From Primula veris (Eukaryota > Streptophyta > Magnoliopsida > Ericales > Primulaceae), in the NCBI GenBank assembly GCA_963682055.1, contig OY821744.1:32030967-32094966 (forward strand): a DNA stretch of 64,000 nucleotides, in the 5' to 3' direction. The position numbers and the translations under genes are program-made. Below the pieces are notes generated by a model. The model was not told the DNA's origin and did not search any database. It was given only the letters and a program-made list of their open reading frames with translations. Within the stretch, counting starts at the first letter, position 1. Each line of letters begins with the position of its first letter. Of the stretch, positions 12,378-24,316 are shown in pieces.

Positions 12378-12485
12378 CCGAGGGAGGAGGGAGAAGGTAG
12401 AGAGATGGTAGAGAGAGAGAGAGGGGAGTTTGGGTTTGATGAGTGATTATTTTGTATGCTTGATTGCTTGCTGCAACTTATAAGT
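12378..12485 (-). promoter_or_regulatory. FHA2-like 5' leader and TATA-like box
   Basis: Upstream of the ATG, on the minus strand, is a CT-rich leader (CTCTCTCTCTCT, 12412-12424), typical of plant 5' UTRs. A TATAAG core lies at 12477-12482, about 100 bp from the ATG, and could place transcription start near 12450. Weak evidence, based on motif and spacing only. Confidence 0.4.
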
Positions 12486-15400
12486 TCTACCAAAAGGATA
12501 AATTTTTAATATTCATGTTTGTTAACAACAATTTTTTGCCTAACTTTTTTTAGTTTTTATTAAAATAATCCAATAATTGTTTGGTATATCTGTTTTTATT
12601 AACTTTTCTTTTTATTTAATATAAAGGTTTTTTTAGCCTCTCGAAAGTTATTTTTCGTGTAAAAAAACTCAAAAGTAAAAAAGACTGATGTATTAGTGGT
12701 GTTCACTAGAAGTACGAGGGAAATGAAAGAAGGAGGGAGATTACTAGAAATACAAGGGAAATGAAAAAGGGAGGGAGAGAACGTGAGAGACAAGTAAATG
12801 CAATTTTATCGATTTATTAGTGTCATACGTTTAACGAGACAAAAATTAATAGGTCGAGACCCAAATTGATAAAAATTGAATTTTGGTATTAAAATAGTAA
12901 AAGTCAACACTAGAGAATATTAAACAATTTTCCTCCTGACTTTTAATAAGATGTGTATGTTCGAAAAAGGAACAATACATAATTTAGGGAGATATAACAT
13001 GTAACGTTTAATTTTGTCTAATCTCGTGTAATTTCTTGATATTACGGTCTACTCAGTTTAATTATGACTACTTCATAGTTTCTAGGTGTGAGACGGATTT
13101 TAGATGTAAATCGATCACATTGCGCTTAATTTATGGTATGTTTCTCTTAATCAGTGTGTAAAGTGCAATCCGTCCGGTCTATCATAATCACTTAGTCGAC
13201 TATACACAAGAATATAAATTGAAAAACGTGCAGTAGCATCATCAATTTTGTTTAACCGGTTGTTCTTTTTATGACTTAACGGTTCAATCTTATCCACTTT
13301 TATGTGTACATATACGTATATACACATAACTAATATAATAAGACAAATGCTAACTTGTGTCCCGGAGAATAATGATAAGATTGTTATTAATAAAATTAAT
13401 GATGCATGTTCCAAAATATTCTCTAAAAATTGATTTATTAAATGTTGATTGCTATATTTAGCTGGTTGATATTTGGCCATATATATTCCCTTCATTCTTT
13501 TTAAGTGTGTTTTTTTGGTAAATATTAAAATGTATCATTAATTGCATTTGAAAATTACAAATATAGCCATGATTTAAATTCAATAATTATTATTGTTAAT
13601 TTTTTGAATGTATTCATTGCAATATTTGAGGATATTATAGTATCCAACTTATTATTTATAATTACATTGAAAGTTAAATTCAAAAATTTTAAAACATAGA
13701 AAATAGCGGGGATATACGAGATTGATTTTTGATAAGTTTCATGTACAATAATATTTGATATTTCAACATCTACTCACCCTACATAATTAATTAATTTTTC
13801 AATTTTTATCACTAATGAAACATTGAAATATAGTTAAAAGTTATATGAGTAGATTGTTATAAATTATTTTTCAAAGTACCCGTGCTACGTAGTTTAAAAT
13901 TGTTTTTTATTTTCTCACTTACTTTGTAATCGTGAGATTAAAGTCCAATTAATTTGGTGAGCTATGCATACTCGTCCATAATTAATTAAGAAAAAATATC
14001 ACATTTTAAACTAAATTGTCAAAAACACCTAGTTAAACTATTTCTTGCCAAAAACACATTTTCTAAATTCAATCACGGCACTATTTCTCTATCTATATAT
14101 ATCCATGGATGGGATAATAAAACTGCATTTTTTATATTTGAGTATTTTTTTTTTTTGGATATATTTGCTAAGTTGTATTTTGATAAATACGAGCTTTAAT
14201 TTTTAAATTTGGACTCGTTAAGGCAAATTATATTTCATTTGGGGTTCTAGGGCTTTTGAGTTGATCCGTGGGTCGTTTCGGCCATATTACTTTGATATAT
14301 TGACTAATTGATATTTCAACAGGATTAGGGCTGGTAAAATTCGTTTCTTTTAATTGGATATGGCCAATGATGCGACCACTATTGCCGATAAATTTTCCCT
14401 TTATTTGTAATTTAATGTATCTTTTTACGGTTGTATCTGTAAATGACTTATGTGGGTAGTAGTGAAGTGTATTTGTGACTAAGTAATAAGATCAAATGAG
14501 TACAAAGTTTGAGAAAAAAGGTTAATGAACTTAGAAAAATATGAAGAAGAAAAAATGGTATAAAACATGAAAATAAGAAACTTCGAAACTTTGTAAAATA
14601 ATGACATTAAGAATCTTCTCAATTGCCGGAGTTTCTCTTTTGGAATTATTTCGAAACAATTTAATTTGAGTCGAATTTGTTTGTCGTTTTCCAAAATTAT
14701 AATTAGACAACAAAAGGTCAAGAAACAAACTAGTCATGTCCCTTAACGAGTCTTATATATCATCATATATCATACTATTATTTATGTAAAGAATTCTTAG
14801 AACAATTATTTATAAAAAAGTTCTATTAATTTATAAAATTACAAAATAGTAGTAAACACTTTTACACAGGAATTAAAATAAAAATAACTGCCATCAAATT
14901 CCCTATATCTCTCCCTCAACCATAATTGTCTCTCTCTTCATCGAATATTCTACCATAACGGATTACAGATTTTTTTTGAATTCACATCCATCGGTTGGGC
15001 AGGTGCGCTAGTGTAACATATATCAACATGCAAGATCCAAAGCTTTTTGGAAATGAACTTTGCATACAATGGATTTTAGTCTACCTGATCAGATATAAGT
15101 TGTCTCAGTTCTAGTAGGTCTTACGGAAGTCTTAAGTAAGCCCTTGCATGTTTTATATTTTTTGATCGGAAAAAACGGTGAACAACACAGTTAATTGGTT
15201 GTAATTTTGTTTAGTAGTGTGTTGTCGCTTTATTCTGTAATCTGGGTTCGGTCCCGTCTTTTATTAATGAAGGTTTGTGTTGTAAATATATATATATATA
15301 TTAACATGCCGTCGTGAAACTAAAACGCCAAGCAAGTAATTCGTGTTTTCCAATATAATTACAGTAGGGAAGGCATTAATATACAAATGCAAGTCCTTAT

Positions 15401-16113
15401 TCACTCTATTAGCATGCATGTATGTGAATGTATAAGCGATCTTGAAAAGAAAATAAGAAAAAACCAGTGATTTATCTGAGAATTATGCGGGATTCATATT
15501 TGTTGTGATAAATTCTTGGCTATGGTGAGTGGTTTGATAAGCGATTGCCGACTAGAGAACGAAAGAGAAAGGGTGAACCGTTTTTTAAGGGAATAGATTT
15601 CCTCAAGTTCGAATGATCATGTTTTCGTTAGCTTTTTCCGTTTTTCCATATGTATTCGTAATTTTTTTCGATTTTTTTTTTGTAAATCAGCGTATTATTT
15701 TATTTATAAAGTGTTTATTAAAAAAAAACTGTAAACTTTGAAATTTTATATATCTTCTTATGTTTGACAATTTATAAGGTAGTAATATTAAGAAATGTCA
15801 AATATATATATAAAATGCCAAATTTTACAAAAAAATTTGAACAAACAATTTACAAATAAAATAATATGTTGATTAACCAAAAAAACCGAATTATTTTTTA
15901 CAAATATATAAAAAAATTTCAAAAACATGACGAAAACCAAATCATTCCAACATGGGAAAATTTTAATTTGATGAGAATAATAGAATTATAAGCTCTCCGC
16001 CCTCTTTTAAATATATTTACTTAACTAGGACTGGATTTAGTAGAAATATAGAATATCAGGAAATAAGTATTAACTTTTTGCATTTGTGCACCGATAAAAA
16101 AAATAATAGTTTG
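12486..16113. other. AT-rich intergenic DNA
   Basis: No gene was recognised. It holds (TA)n at 15283-15300. A stretch at about 15358-16020 is partly repeated at 26.63-26.94 kb. The tail-like stretch near 15230-15290 may be an old retroposon end, but that is not supported further. Confidence 0.55.
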
Positions 16114-16345
16114 ACTATTCTACCACACACAATGTGATATTAATGTGTATTTTATTGATTAATTAAATTGAATTGATTACACTACACGCAAATCAATTTT
16201 AGACCATTCTTTCAAAACTAGTCTACTTGTAGTCAACATAGATCGGAGATGAGTTTCCTTAAACCTTAACAAAAAAGATGGTTAAATTTCAATATTTTCA
16301 CGTGACATTTAACTATCATATATGGATTAGTAATCCCGCAACCAA
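16114..16345 (-). repeat. Pararetrovirus direct repeat, 3' copy (R-like)
   Basis: 232 bp, identical in length to 23526-23757 with three substitutions noticed by eye. In the viral sense it lies downstream of the TATA box and ends about 37 bp after AATAAA, as the redundant end of a pregenomic RNA would. Confidence 0.85.
16151..16156 (-). terminator. Pararetrovirus poly(A) signal
   Basis: AATAAA on the minus strand inside the 3' repeat, about 37 bp before the repeat ends. The same signal lies in the 5' repeat, as in terminally redundant pregenomic RNAs, where the first copy is bypassed. Confidence 0.6.
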
Positions 16346-16432
16346 TATTTCTAAAATAGAAACAGATTTTACAAGAGAGAGAGAGAGAGATACACTTCGA
16401 AATTGATTGCCATCTTCAAAGACTTAGAGTCC

Positions 16433-16440
16433 TTTAAATA
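16433..16440 (-). promoter_or_regulatory. Pararetrovirus TATA box
   Basis: TATTTAAA on the minus strand, between the ORF2 stop and the 3' direct repeat. This is where caulimovirids keep the pregenomic promoter. A (CT)n tract on the viral strand (16371-16391) follows about 45 bp downstream. Confidence 0.6.
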
Positions 16441-16747
16441 GGCTCAGCATAAGAAAAAGCAAAAGCGCACAGCCCGCGCACTAAGGCTAAAAAACAAAAC
16501 AAAAAAGAAAAGCACCAAAACGCACTATAAGCGCACTCACTTAAAGTAAAAGAAGAAGCCAAAACATGGGCGGCTCCTCATGAATACTGGCCAACATATT
16601 GACCCACATATAAAGAGAGATTCTCAGCTTTTCCATAAATCACGCCGGGTGCTCAATGGGCCCCATCGAACACGTGAAAAAATGGTAGTGATTGAAGGAA
16701 TCAATCTTTATAAAAAATTACAAATAAAAATTACAAACTGATATATT

Positions 16748-18034
16748 TTAAGCCTTAGCTTTGCCTTTGTCTTTTGTAGCTTTTGTAGCTTTTGGAGCAT
16801 CGTTCTTCTCATCCATATTGAGAGGGTTGCGCAAGGTGGCGAGGTTATCTAAATAGTCCTCCATATCTTCATTATCTGTTTATTCATCTTCTTCCATGAG
16901 AGATTCAGATTTAGAAGAATTAGCTTGAAAACATTCAGAAAAATCAACATTTAACTGTTGTTGAATAAATTCCAAATATTTTTCCTTGAGTTCAAAATTG
17001 GATACAGAAGGAAATAGATCTTTAAAGTCAGACATAGATGGGATACCCACAGTCTTTTTCTCGGGAGCATATTCCCGTTCCATTTTCTTAAAGGCTTCAA
17101 TGGCCTCTTGTATTTTTATAAGGACTAGTTTGCAATCAAACTTCGCCCACCATTTATAATAAGATTGCCTTGTTAAGGCCATAATACCAATATCAGTTCT
17201 TTTTATTGCATAAGACCATTGTCATATCCAAGGTAAGCTGAATGTGGTAAGAAAACGAAGTAAATGACTTCCTGTAACCACTTTGGCCCCCGTAATTTTT
17301 GGATTACTGGAACAATGAAGGGTATATTTTTCAGCAATATCAGAGGGAAAAATATCCTCATTAGGCCCAATAAAAGAAAACCAATATGGTAAGTCTTGGC
17401 CCAATAATGTTGGTTCCAATCGGATAAACCAAGTATGTTTTTCGGCCCGATTTTGATAATAAAAGGCATGACGCCAGGCAGACATATAATCCCAATAATT
17501 ATAGTGTTGGTGGAAAAATTTAAGCTGCATAGGCTTATTGGGGTTTAATCCCCATTCAGCAATAGAGATGACCTTTCTAATGAAGGCTTTGCTAAAAGCA
17601 ATATCCCCAGTGTTTTTATGTTGATTCATATGATTGAACACCACTGAACCAGTTTCAATAAGAATAGACTGAAAATATTTCAAGTTCTTATTATCAATAA
17701 GAGGAAAATGTTCCTCAGTATCAAAATATCGCTTAGCCAAGGTATCGGGTGAGGTAAATAACCTCTCATCTCCTTTATTCAGAAGAATAATAATTTCTTC
17801 GTTCACTTTTTGCTTGCCAGGAATAACTGGTTCCTTGAGTGCTTCTAAGAAGCTTTCTTGTGTTTTACCGGAGGATAAATAATCCTCATAATTAGCAGGC
17901 TCTCTTTTAGAGTGAGCAACCGATCCCCTAGAAGAGCCGGAGTCGGATTGGGAAGAGGAATATCTCTTCTTGTCAAATTCATGGCGATCATGCGAAGAGG
18001 ATAATCCTCGACGCCCACGGCTAGACTGGCTCAT
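16748..18034 (-). pseudogene. Pararetrovirus ORF2, 428 codons, two nonsense codons
   Basis: Starts MSQSSRGRRGLSSS at the ATG that overlaps the ORF1 stop (ATGA), an arrangement suited to termination-reinitiation. The frame is kept for 429 triplets to the TAA at 16748-16750, interrupted only by TGA at 17222-17224 and TAA at 16880-16882. The N-terminus is Ser/Arg-rich. The centre holds HQHYNYWDYMSAWRHAF and NRAEKHTWFIRLEP. The C-terminus is charged, ending in a Lys/Ala tail. The expected size near 49 kDa fits the unknown second protein of florendoviruses as I recall it. I do not know its function. That only nonsense changes, and no indels, hit 1.29 kb suggests its frame decayed less than that of ORF1. 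Confidence 0.7.
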
Positions 18035-19215
18035 GAGGAGCTAATAGGGCCAAGAATATATTCCCTGGTGAGAAAATCAGGAAGAGAATTATGTTCTCCT
18101 TTAATATATTCAATATCGAAATCAAAAATAGACAAAATAGATTGCCATCGAGCAAATATTTGCTTGGATGCCAAATTTTTGACATCTTTTTCTAAAACTT
18201 CCTTAGCTGCTTTACAATCAATTCGCAGGAGGAATTTTTGATTTAATAAATCATCTTGGAATTTAGAAATACAATTGACTATAGAAAGAATTTCTTTCTT
18301 TATTGTGGAATAATTGATTTGGGCAGAATTCCACTTGCCAGAAGTATAACGAGATAATATCTCTTTATTTTTGGAAGGAAATTTTTGTTTTAATATTCCT
18401 CCATAACCAATATCTGATGCATCATTTTCTACAATTTTAAAACTTTTAGGAGAAATTAATGCTAAACAGGGTAAACTTTTAACTTTAGACTTAATAAGTC
18501 TAACTGCATTTGTATGAATATCAGTCCATAAAGGAGGATCTTTCTTTAATCTCTCATATAAAGGAGAGCTGTCTATAGCAAGATTTTTATAATAGTCAGC
18601 AATATAATTGAGGCTTCCTAAAAACCTTTGTAATTGGGTTTTCTCATGTAAAATATCAGGAAATTTATCCGCAAATTGTATAGCGCGATCAATAGGGATA
18701 ATTTTGCCCTGGTCAATTTCTTGTCCCAAAAAACGAATATGAGTCTGAAATAAAGACATTTTAGTAGCAGATACTACTAAGCCAGCATTTTTTATTAATT
18801 TTATAAAAATATTTATGTGCTTAAAATGTTGATCTATATCTTGAGAAAAAATGAGAATATCATCAATATAAACAATGCTAAAGGAAGAATAAGGATAAAA
18901 AATATCATTCATAATGTTTTGAAACTCAGAGGGAGCATTTTTTAAACCGAATGGCATTACATTCCATTCATAATGTCCCATAGGAACAACAAAAGCAGTT
19001 TTATATTTATCTTGCTCAGCTATCTGTATTTGCCAATAACCAGATTTTAAATCAAATTTTGAAAAGACATTAGCAGATTGAATTCTGGTAAGTAAATCTT
19101 TTTTATTGGGAATAGGATACCTAATCCATTTAAGAACCTTATTTAAAGGTTTGTAGTTAATAACTAACCGAGGAGCACCTCTTTCAATTTCAGCATTTTT
19201 ATAAACATAAAAAGT
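18031..19215 (-). pseudogene. ORF1 region: reverse transcriptase and RNase H
   Basis: Open from about 19215 down. It shows the RT motifs MPFGLKNAPSEFQ and VYIDDILIF (YIDD at 18859-18870), then LGSLNYIADY. The RNase H has ENDASDIGYGG and ends FDIEYIKGEHNSLPDFLTRE. The N-terminal RT motif is damaged at the frame change near 19.2 kb. The stop TGA overlaps the ATG of ORF2. Confidence 0.85.
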
Positions 19216-20831
19216 AATAAGGAGTTTATTTCCTCTTTACAATATTCAATTAAATCTGGACCCATTTGGGCAGGCCTAGCTAATGTAGTAATACTACTGT
19301 CTTGAAAATCTTCCACATAGGGAAGTGTGACAATATGTTTCTTTCTTTCCCAAAAAGCATCACTGCAAATCTCTCTTTTGATGAGAGTAGTGATAATACT
19401 AATTTTATCTATTTGTGAAATAATTTGTCTAGAAATATTCATAACTTTTAAATCCTTTTGTAAGAAATTGATTTGCTTTTCTTTAAAAACCAAAGTCTCT
19501 TTGATCATATCAATTTCTCTAGTTTGTGGCTTTGTAATAAAGTCAAATATAATTTCTTGACCATTGGTTTCAAAAATAATACCCTTTGAGATAACCATAA
19601 AAGGTTGTATTAAGTTTAAAAAAGGAGTACCCAAAATGATTAGTTGAGTAAGACCTTTAACCATAACAAATGTTGTTTGAAAACACATACCAGAATTACA
19701 AATATATGCATTAGACAATTTATAATGAATCTTCATACGAGATCCATCAGCAGTATTTAAAGATTGTGTAGTTTTGTCATAATAGTGGGTAGTAATTAAC
19801 CCTTCACATATGCAATTTAAATCAGCTCCACTATCAATAAGTGCAGGACCAGAAAAAGTAAATTCTTTATTAATAACAATTGTGACATAAGAATGCCACT
19901 TCTGATAAGTAATTTTATCAATTATATTTAAAAAAGTGTCCTTTTCTTTTTCTTCTATAAAAGGAATATCCTGTTCCTGTTCTATTTGAATGATATTTCG
20001 TAGGAATTTAACTTCATTTTTTAATATGTGAATTTCACTATATAAATCAGAGATAGAAATAGCTTTGCTATTACTGTCTTCTTTAAGAGCTTTTACCTCT
20101 TTAAAAATATCTTCACTAAAAAATTGTTTGGAAGGAGATGAAAGTCCTTGAAAAACATGTTTTAGAGAATAAGCTTCCTGAGGAATATAAGGAGTGTCCT
20201 TTTTCTTGTCTTTTGTAAGGACATCTAGATAATGTTTAATCAATTTCTTCTTTATTTCAGCATTATCAATTTCATTAATAAGATCTAATATAGATTTTTC
20301 ATGGGAAGTAAGAACATTCAAACTTAAACCATTCATATCAAGCATAGCTTTATAAGTATTATCCTTGCATTCACAGTCTGAAGAGGAGGATGATGAGCTA
20401 TAATGTTCAGACTCACTACTAGTATAGACTTCTATATCATTTGTTGCTTCTTCGTCAGAAGAATATAACATAACAGCTATAAGTTGTTTCCTAAGTCCTT
20501 CATCAGAGATCTCATTTAATCTCTTCTTTGTCCAACATCTGTTGGCATAATGACCTGTTTTGCCACATTTCTGACAAATAATAGGAGTGTTTGGATTAGG
20601 TTTCGGTTTAGACCTATAAGGCTTAGGTCGAGATGTACCAATATGCTGGGTATTAGGTCTTGGTTTGGAGGATTTTCGAGAAAATCTCTTAGAATTAGAA
20701 AAATGTTTTTTCTTAGAATAAGATTTCTTATGAGAATTGTGAGGGAGTTGAAGATCAAATTCGAATTGATCACAGAAAGTACCTATTTCTTTCCTTCCTG
20801 TCAAATTTTGACTTTTTAATTGAGCTTTCAA
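19164..20831 (-). pseudogene. ORF1 region: zinc knuckle and aspartic protease
   Basis: The open stretch begins inside the polyprotein; its first codon is TTG, so it is not a true start. A Lys/Arg/Ser-rich nucleic-acid-binding segment leads to the CCHC knuckle CQKCGKTGHYANRC (20535-20576). The retropepsin motif ALIDSGADLNCI lies near 19823-19850 and is followed by LIILGTPFL. The last 25 or so codons are out of frame with the RT. Confidence 0.8.
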
Positions 20832-20833
20832 TT

Positions 20834-21652
20834 TTATGTCATTACAAGGGATAAACCTTCACCGACACACTCACTAATAAGTTGACCATATGTAAATTCA
20901 TGGTAAGGGATTGTAGTATTCCCAGTTTGGCGTAAAATTCTATCTTTAACCTTTTGGGCAAATAGATTAGGGAGACCTGCAAGGAATTTTTCTTTCCAAA
21001 AATCAGCATTTGCATCAGGTCGCATCATAATTTTGGTTAAGAAAACATCCTTATACCACCTAAACTGTGTTAGTGTAGGGCATTTAAGATTGATTAATAA
21101 ATCTTTATTTCTTTCAATAGAAACAGGATTAGCACCAATAAATGCATGTACAATAGCAGTGAGAAGCGTATACACTGCATTAGGTAAGACTGTATCAGTA
21201 AAGGTATCTATACCTTGTTCAGTCTTTATAGGGTTTCTAACCATTTTGGTGGCGGTTAATATAGACCTTTGTTGATCAGAGGATAAAACGTTATCCCACC
21301 AACCACGTAGTTGGCCAGCAAAACCAGCTACCATAAATTCAGCAATTTGATAGTCAGTGTTATTAGCACTAAGACATACGGTCGAATACATAGTCATTCT
21401 GTGTAATACAATCATAATTTGTTATTCTGTCATACCATCAATATTCCATTCATAGATGGTGCGAGCACTAAAACAAGAAAAGTTATTAATATTTTCTTCT
21501 TCATAAAGAAGATCTTGAGGACTGGGTCGCGTATAATAATGTTTTGCAGGGGCAGTTGGAACGGATTTCCGTCCATAAGTAGTTGATTTTCCAAAAACAT
21601 TTTGATTAATGCTTGCCGATTCAACGGGTTCAGGATTGTCATTGATATCCAA
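20834..21652 (-). pseudogene. ORF1 region: coat protein
   Basis: Two open stretches in the same frame (21422-21652 and 20834-21415), separated by one TAA. The motif GQLRGWWDNVLS and the run FWKEKFLAGLPNLFAQKVKD are typical of the Gag-like coat protein of plant pararetroviruses. The frame breaks just after, near 20.84 kb. Confidence 0.75.
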
Positions 21653-22078
21653 AAGTTGTTTTTCAAAAATATTTATATTTTCTATATCTTCTGATAAGGT
21701 TGCTATATTTTTACCTTTTATATTTAGGTTTTCTAATTGCTGCGTAAGTAGCGTGATAATATCACTATTATTATCAGGAACAGTAATATCAATACTGGGT
21801 TTTAATAAAGTAGGTTCAATAACCGTTTGTGGAACATAAAAACTAGACGAACTAGCAACAACTGGTGCTTCTTTATGAACAATAATAGTTCCCTTGTCTT
21901 CAATACGACCAAGTTGTGAACAAATAGTTTGGAGAGTTAAATTAGTAAAATTAAACTGTTTTTCATCTTTAGAAAAAGCGACAGACTCAATAACAGCTTC
22001 TCCAGCACGAATTTTTAAATGCTCACAAGGGGGATGAATAGCAGAAATAGTTTCCCCTTTTGCTGTAGTCCAATTTTT

Positions 22079-23245
22079 TTAAAAAGTTTTTAATACATTT
22101 AAAAAAGGACTTTGCTCGATAGTAACTTGGTTAATAAACCAAATAGGAAAAGAAACTAATTGTTGGATATGATCAATATGTTTATAAAATAAGGTTTTAT
22201 AAATTTGTTGTTCTTCTCTGGTATAAATAGAGAAAAACCAGTTCTTAAAAGAAGTATATTTTTCTTGGTTCATGTCTTGAACACAAGTTTGCCTATCATA
22301 AGAAAAAGGAATAGATAACATATTAATAGTAGAAATGTTGTCAAACTCAGATAAAGTTTCTGGTTCATTTTTCTCTTCGTGATAAATAGCACGAGGAATA
22401 CTTTGCTGGGTGTTAACACCATCAAAAACTAAATTAGAAGTTTTAAAAGATGCTAAAGAAGGGTTTGGAGTATAAAACCGGGCAGATTGACTCTGTTTAA
22501 AAGAACTTTCATAATCTGAAAAAGAACTTCTAGCGGCTAGTCGTTTTCCTTTATCAAATTTTACGAAAACATGTCCTTCTTTAGTTTGAATAATTTCTTC
22601 AATATTTTTATTCTCTACAGGTTCAGCGGGGCTTGCTGACAATAAATTCCATTCTGTGGGTGGTTCAATATCATCCCATTTAATAGTCTGTGGAGTCTGG
22701 ACATCTGATTTCAATAAGTTTGTTTCTATTAAAACAGTTTTTCCTTTTGTGTCAAATATTTTAGCTCTAGGACTAAGAGTAGTCATAGCTTTATAATGAA
22801 CTCTATAAGTGATATTTAAAGGTTCAGTACCTTCTTTGAGTTTATAACCATGAGTTTTAATATTCAAAGTTAGAACATCTAAAATATTTTTATCTGTTAA
22901 AGAAACAGAGAAATTTGGAAAACAGTTAAAATAGACTGGACCGTTACATAAACTCGTTTGGATAATTCCTAATAAAGAATCTTTAAATTCTAGGTGGCGA
23001 CAGTCGCGTAAAGCAATAAGGACTGAAGTATTTAATCCTTGAGCTGTAAGGGGTTTCACAGCTACTTGTACCATACCGAGATGGACATACTTGTATTTAT
23101 CAAAATACCTGCGTAGTTCTTCTTTATGAAGTAACTGAATAGTCTCCATATCCCGATTAACAGGGATAGTTTGTTCAATAGTTTTAATGGTCATAGCCAT
23201 TTTAAAATCAAGCATACCAATTGAATAAATGTCAGAAGGCTTCAC
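22079..23245 (-). pseudogene. ORF1 region: movement protein
   Basis: Open for 388 codons. The part from VHLGMVQVAVKPLTAQGL to VYFNCFPNFSVSL resembles the 30K-superfamily movement protein of caulimovirids, which opens plasmodesmata for cell-to-cell spread. The downstream half is a low-complexity linker toward the coat protein. It closes at a nonsense TAA. Confidence 0.75.
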
Positions 23246-23525
23246 CTTTGGAAGGTGCCAATTTGCTAACTATTCTTCAAAGTTAGCCATTTCAGGAATA
23301 TCATTATATTGACATTCTTCTTGCCTTATATTGGCAGAATTTTTATTGGAATTGGAAGTATAACTTCCTTGAGAAAAATTATGAGATGAATTAGTTCTTC
23401 CTAATTTAGAAAACATAATAAGTTATCATAAAGAGAAGAAATATGCGGAATAAAAGGCGTAAGGATTTAAATCAACAGTCAACGAAAAGAAAAGAGCGTT
23501 ATATCTTTGGTGCCTCTTCTGGGCT

Positions 23526-23757
23526 ACTATTCTACCACACAGAATGTGATATTAATGTGTATTTTATTGATTAATTAAATTGAATTGATTACACTACACG
23601 CAAATCAATTTTAGACCATTCTTTCAAAACGAGTCTACTTGTAGTCAACATAGATCGGAGATGAGTTTCCTTAAACCTTAACAAAAAAGATGGTTAAATT
23701 TCAATATTTTCACGTGACATTTAACTATCATATATGGATTAGTAATCTCGCAACCAA
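23526..23757 (-). repeat. Pararetrovirus direct repeat, 5' copy (R-like)
   Basis: Partner of 16114-16345. In the viral sense it precedes a 109-bp leader and the ORF1 start. Flanking DNA on the outer side differs from that beside the other copy. No short target-site duplication could be recognised outside the pair. Confidence 0.85.
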
Positions 23758-23919
23758 AAGAGATTGAGGAAGTAAACGTTACATATGAAGATTTCTTAAG
23801 GCGATTAAATTTCTTAAGATATGTACATTCATGCTTATAAAGTTTTTTAATATTCTTCACTTTACGTAACAAAGTTTTTTTTAGACTAAATAAATTTATA
23901 TTAAAACTATGGGTTAAAG

Positions 23920-24316
23920 TCTATCAAACTATCGGCGGTGAACAATTTTCATATGCAACTACGATATTTAACAATTTACAAACTAATTTCACAATAATTG
24001 ATTAATCAACATACTTCTAATGACATGACACGACGTGACACAAATTAACCAAACATATGGCAAATGACGTGACAACACCTCATTTGAGTTTTTTTTTTTA
24101 AAAAAAAAAAATCATAAATGATTAAAACTTGGTTACACTCATCAGAATATGAGTTTATAAATTTATAAGTTAATTTTTCTAAATACTTATTGGATTATTT
24201 TTTTTGCTCTCTTTTTAAAAAAAATTGAAATTTTTTTACAAAAAATGTAAAATTAGTACAAAATTGTTAAAAAAGTTAGAAAATGAGTTTTCAAATTTAC
24301 AAAATCGTATTTGCGG
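23920..24316. mobile_element. Solo arm of the foldback element family
   Basis: About 400 bp closely similar to the left arm of the foldback element at 28.26-29.4 kb, including CAACTACGATATTTAACAA, ACATGACACGACGTGACACA and AACACCTCATTTGAGTTTTT. The other arm is missing, so it is a half element or deletion derivative. Confidence 0.7.

Larger units (their letters stand above)
18031..23416 (-). pseudogene. Pararetrovirus ORF1 polyprotein, broken
   Basis: The reading frame starts at the ATG 23416-23414 (MFSKLGRTNSSHNFSQG). Nonsense codons interrupt it at 23270-23272 (TAG), 22079-22081 (TAA) and 21422-21424 (TAA), all in the starting frame. The frame then changes near 20.84 kb, between the coat and zinc-knuckle regions, and again near 19.2 kb at the front of the RT domain, where conserved RT sequence also seems to be missing. 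Domains in order: 30K-type movement protein, a linker, coat protein, CCHC knuckle, protease with DSGA, RT with YIDD and RNase H. The stop is the TGA shared with the ORF2 ATG. In a live virus this would be one polyprotein cut by its own protease. Lesion density suggests an old insertion. Confidence 0.85.
16114..23757 (-). mobile_element. Endogenous plant pararetrovirus (Caulimoviridae, florendovirus-like), defective
   Basis: A 7.6-kb viral insert on the minus strand. In order: 232-bp direct repeat, 109-bp leader, ORF1 polyprotein (movement protein, coat protein, zinc knuckle, aspartic protease, RT, RNase H), ORF2 overlapping ORF1 by ATGA, an intergenic region with a TATA box, and the second 232-bp repeat containing AATAAA. 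The size and the order MP-CP-PR-RT-RH are those of caulimovirids. Two ORFs with an unknown second protein fit florendoviruses as I recall them. There is no integrase, as expected. No tRNA-Met primer site was found. At least five nonsense codons and two frameshifts make it non-functional. Confidence 0.85.

Noticed and set aside
12218..12493. A 91-codon minus-strand ORF overlapping FHA2-like exon 1
   Set aside because: Shadow of the real exon and its CT-rich leader in another frame.
20550..20819. Plus-strand ORF of 89 codons inside the provirus
   Set aside because: Antisense shadow of the zinc-knuckle region.
23240..23275. TGGCACCTTCC on the viral strand as a primer binding site
   Set aside because: It is inside ORF1, does not match tRNA-Met or any tRNA end I can recall with confidence; no canonical site was found in the leader.
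16114..23757. Interpretation of the 232-bp repeats as a target-site duplication
   Set aside because: No known integration route makes duplications of that length, and the repeat holds the viral poly(A) signal in the right place. Not fully excluded.
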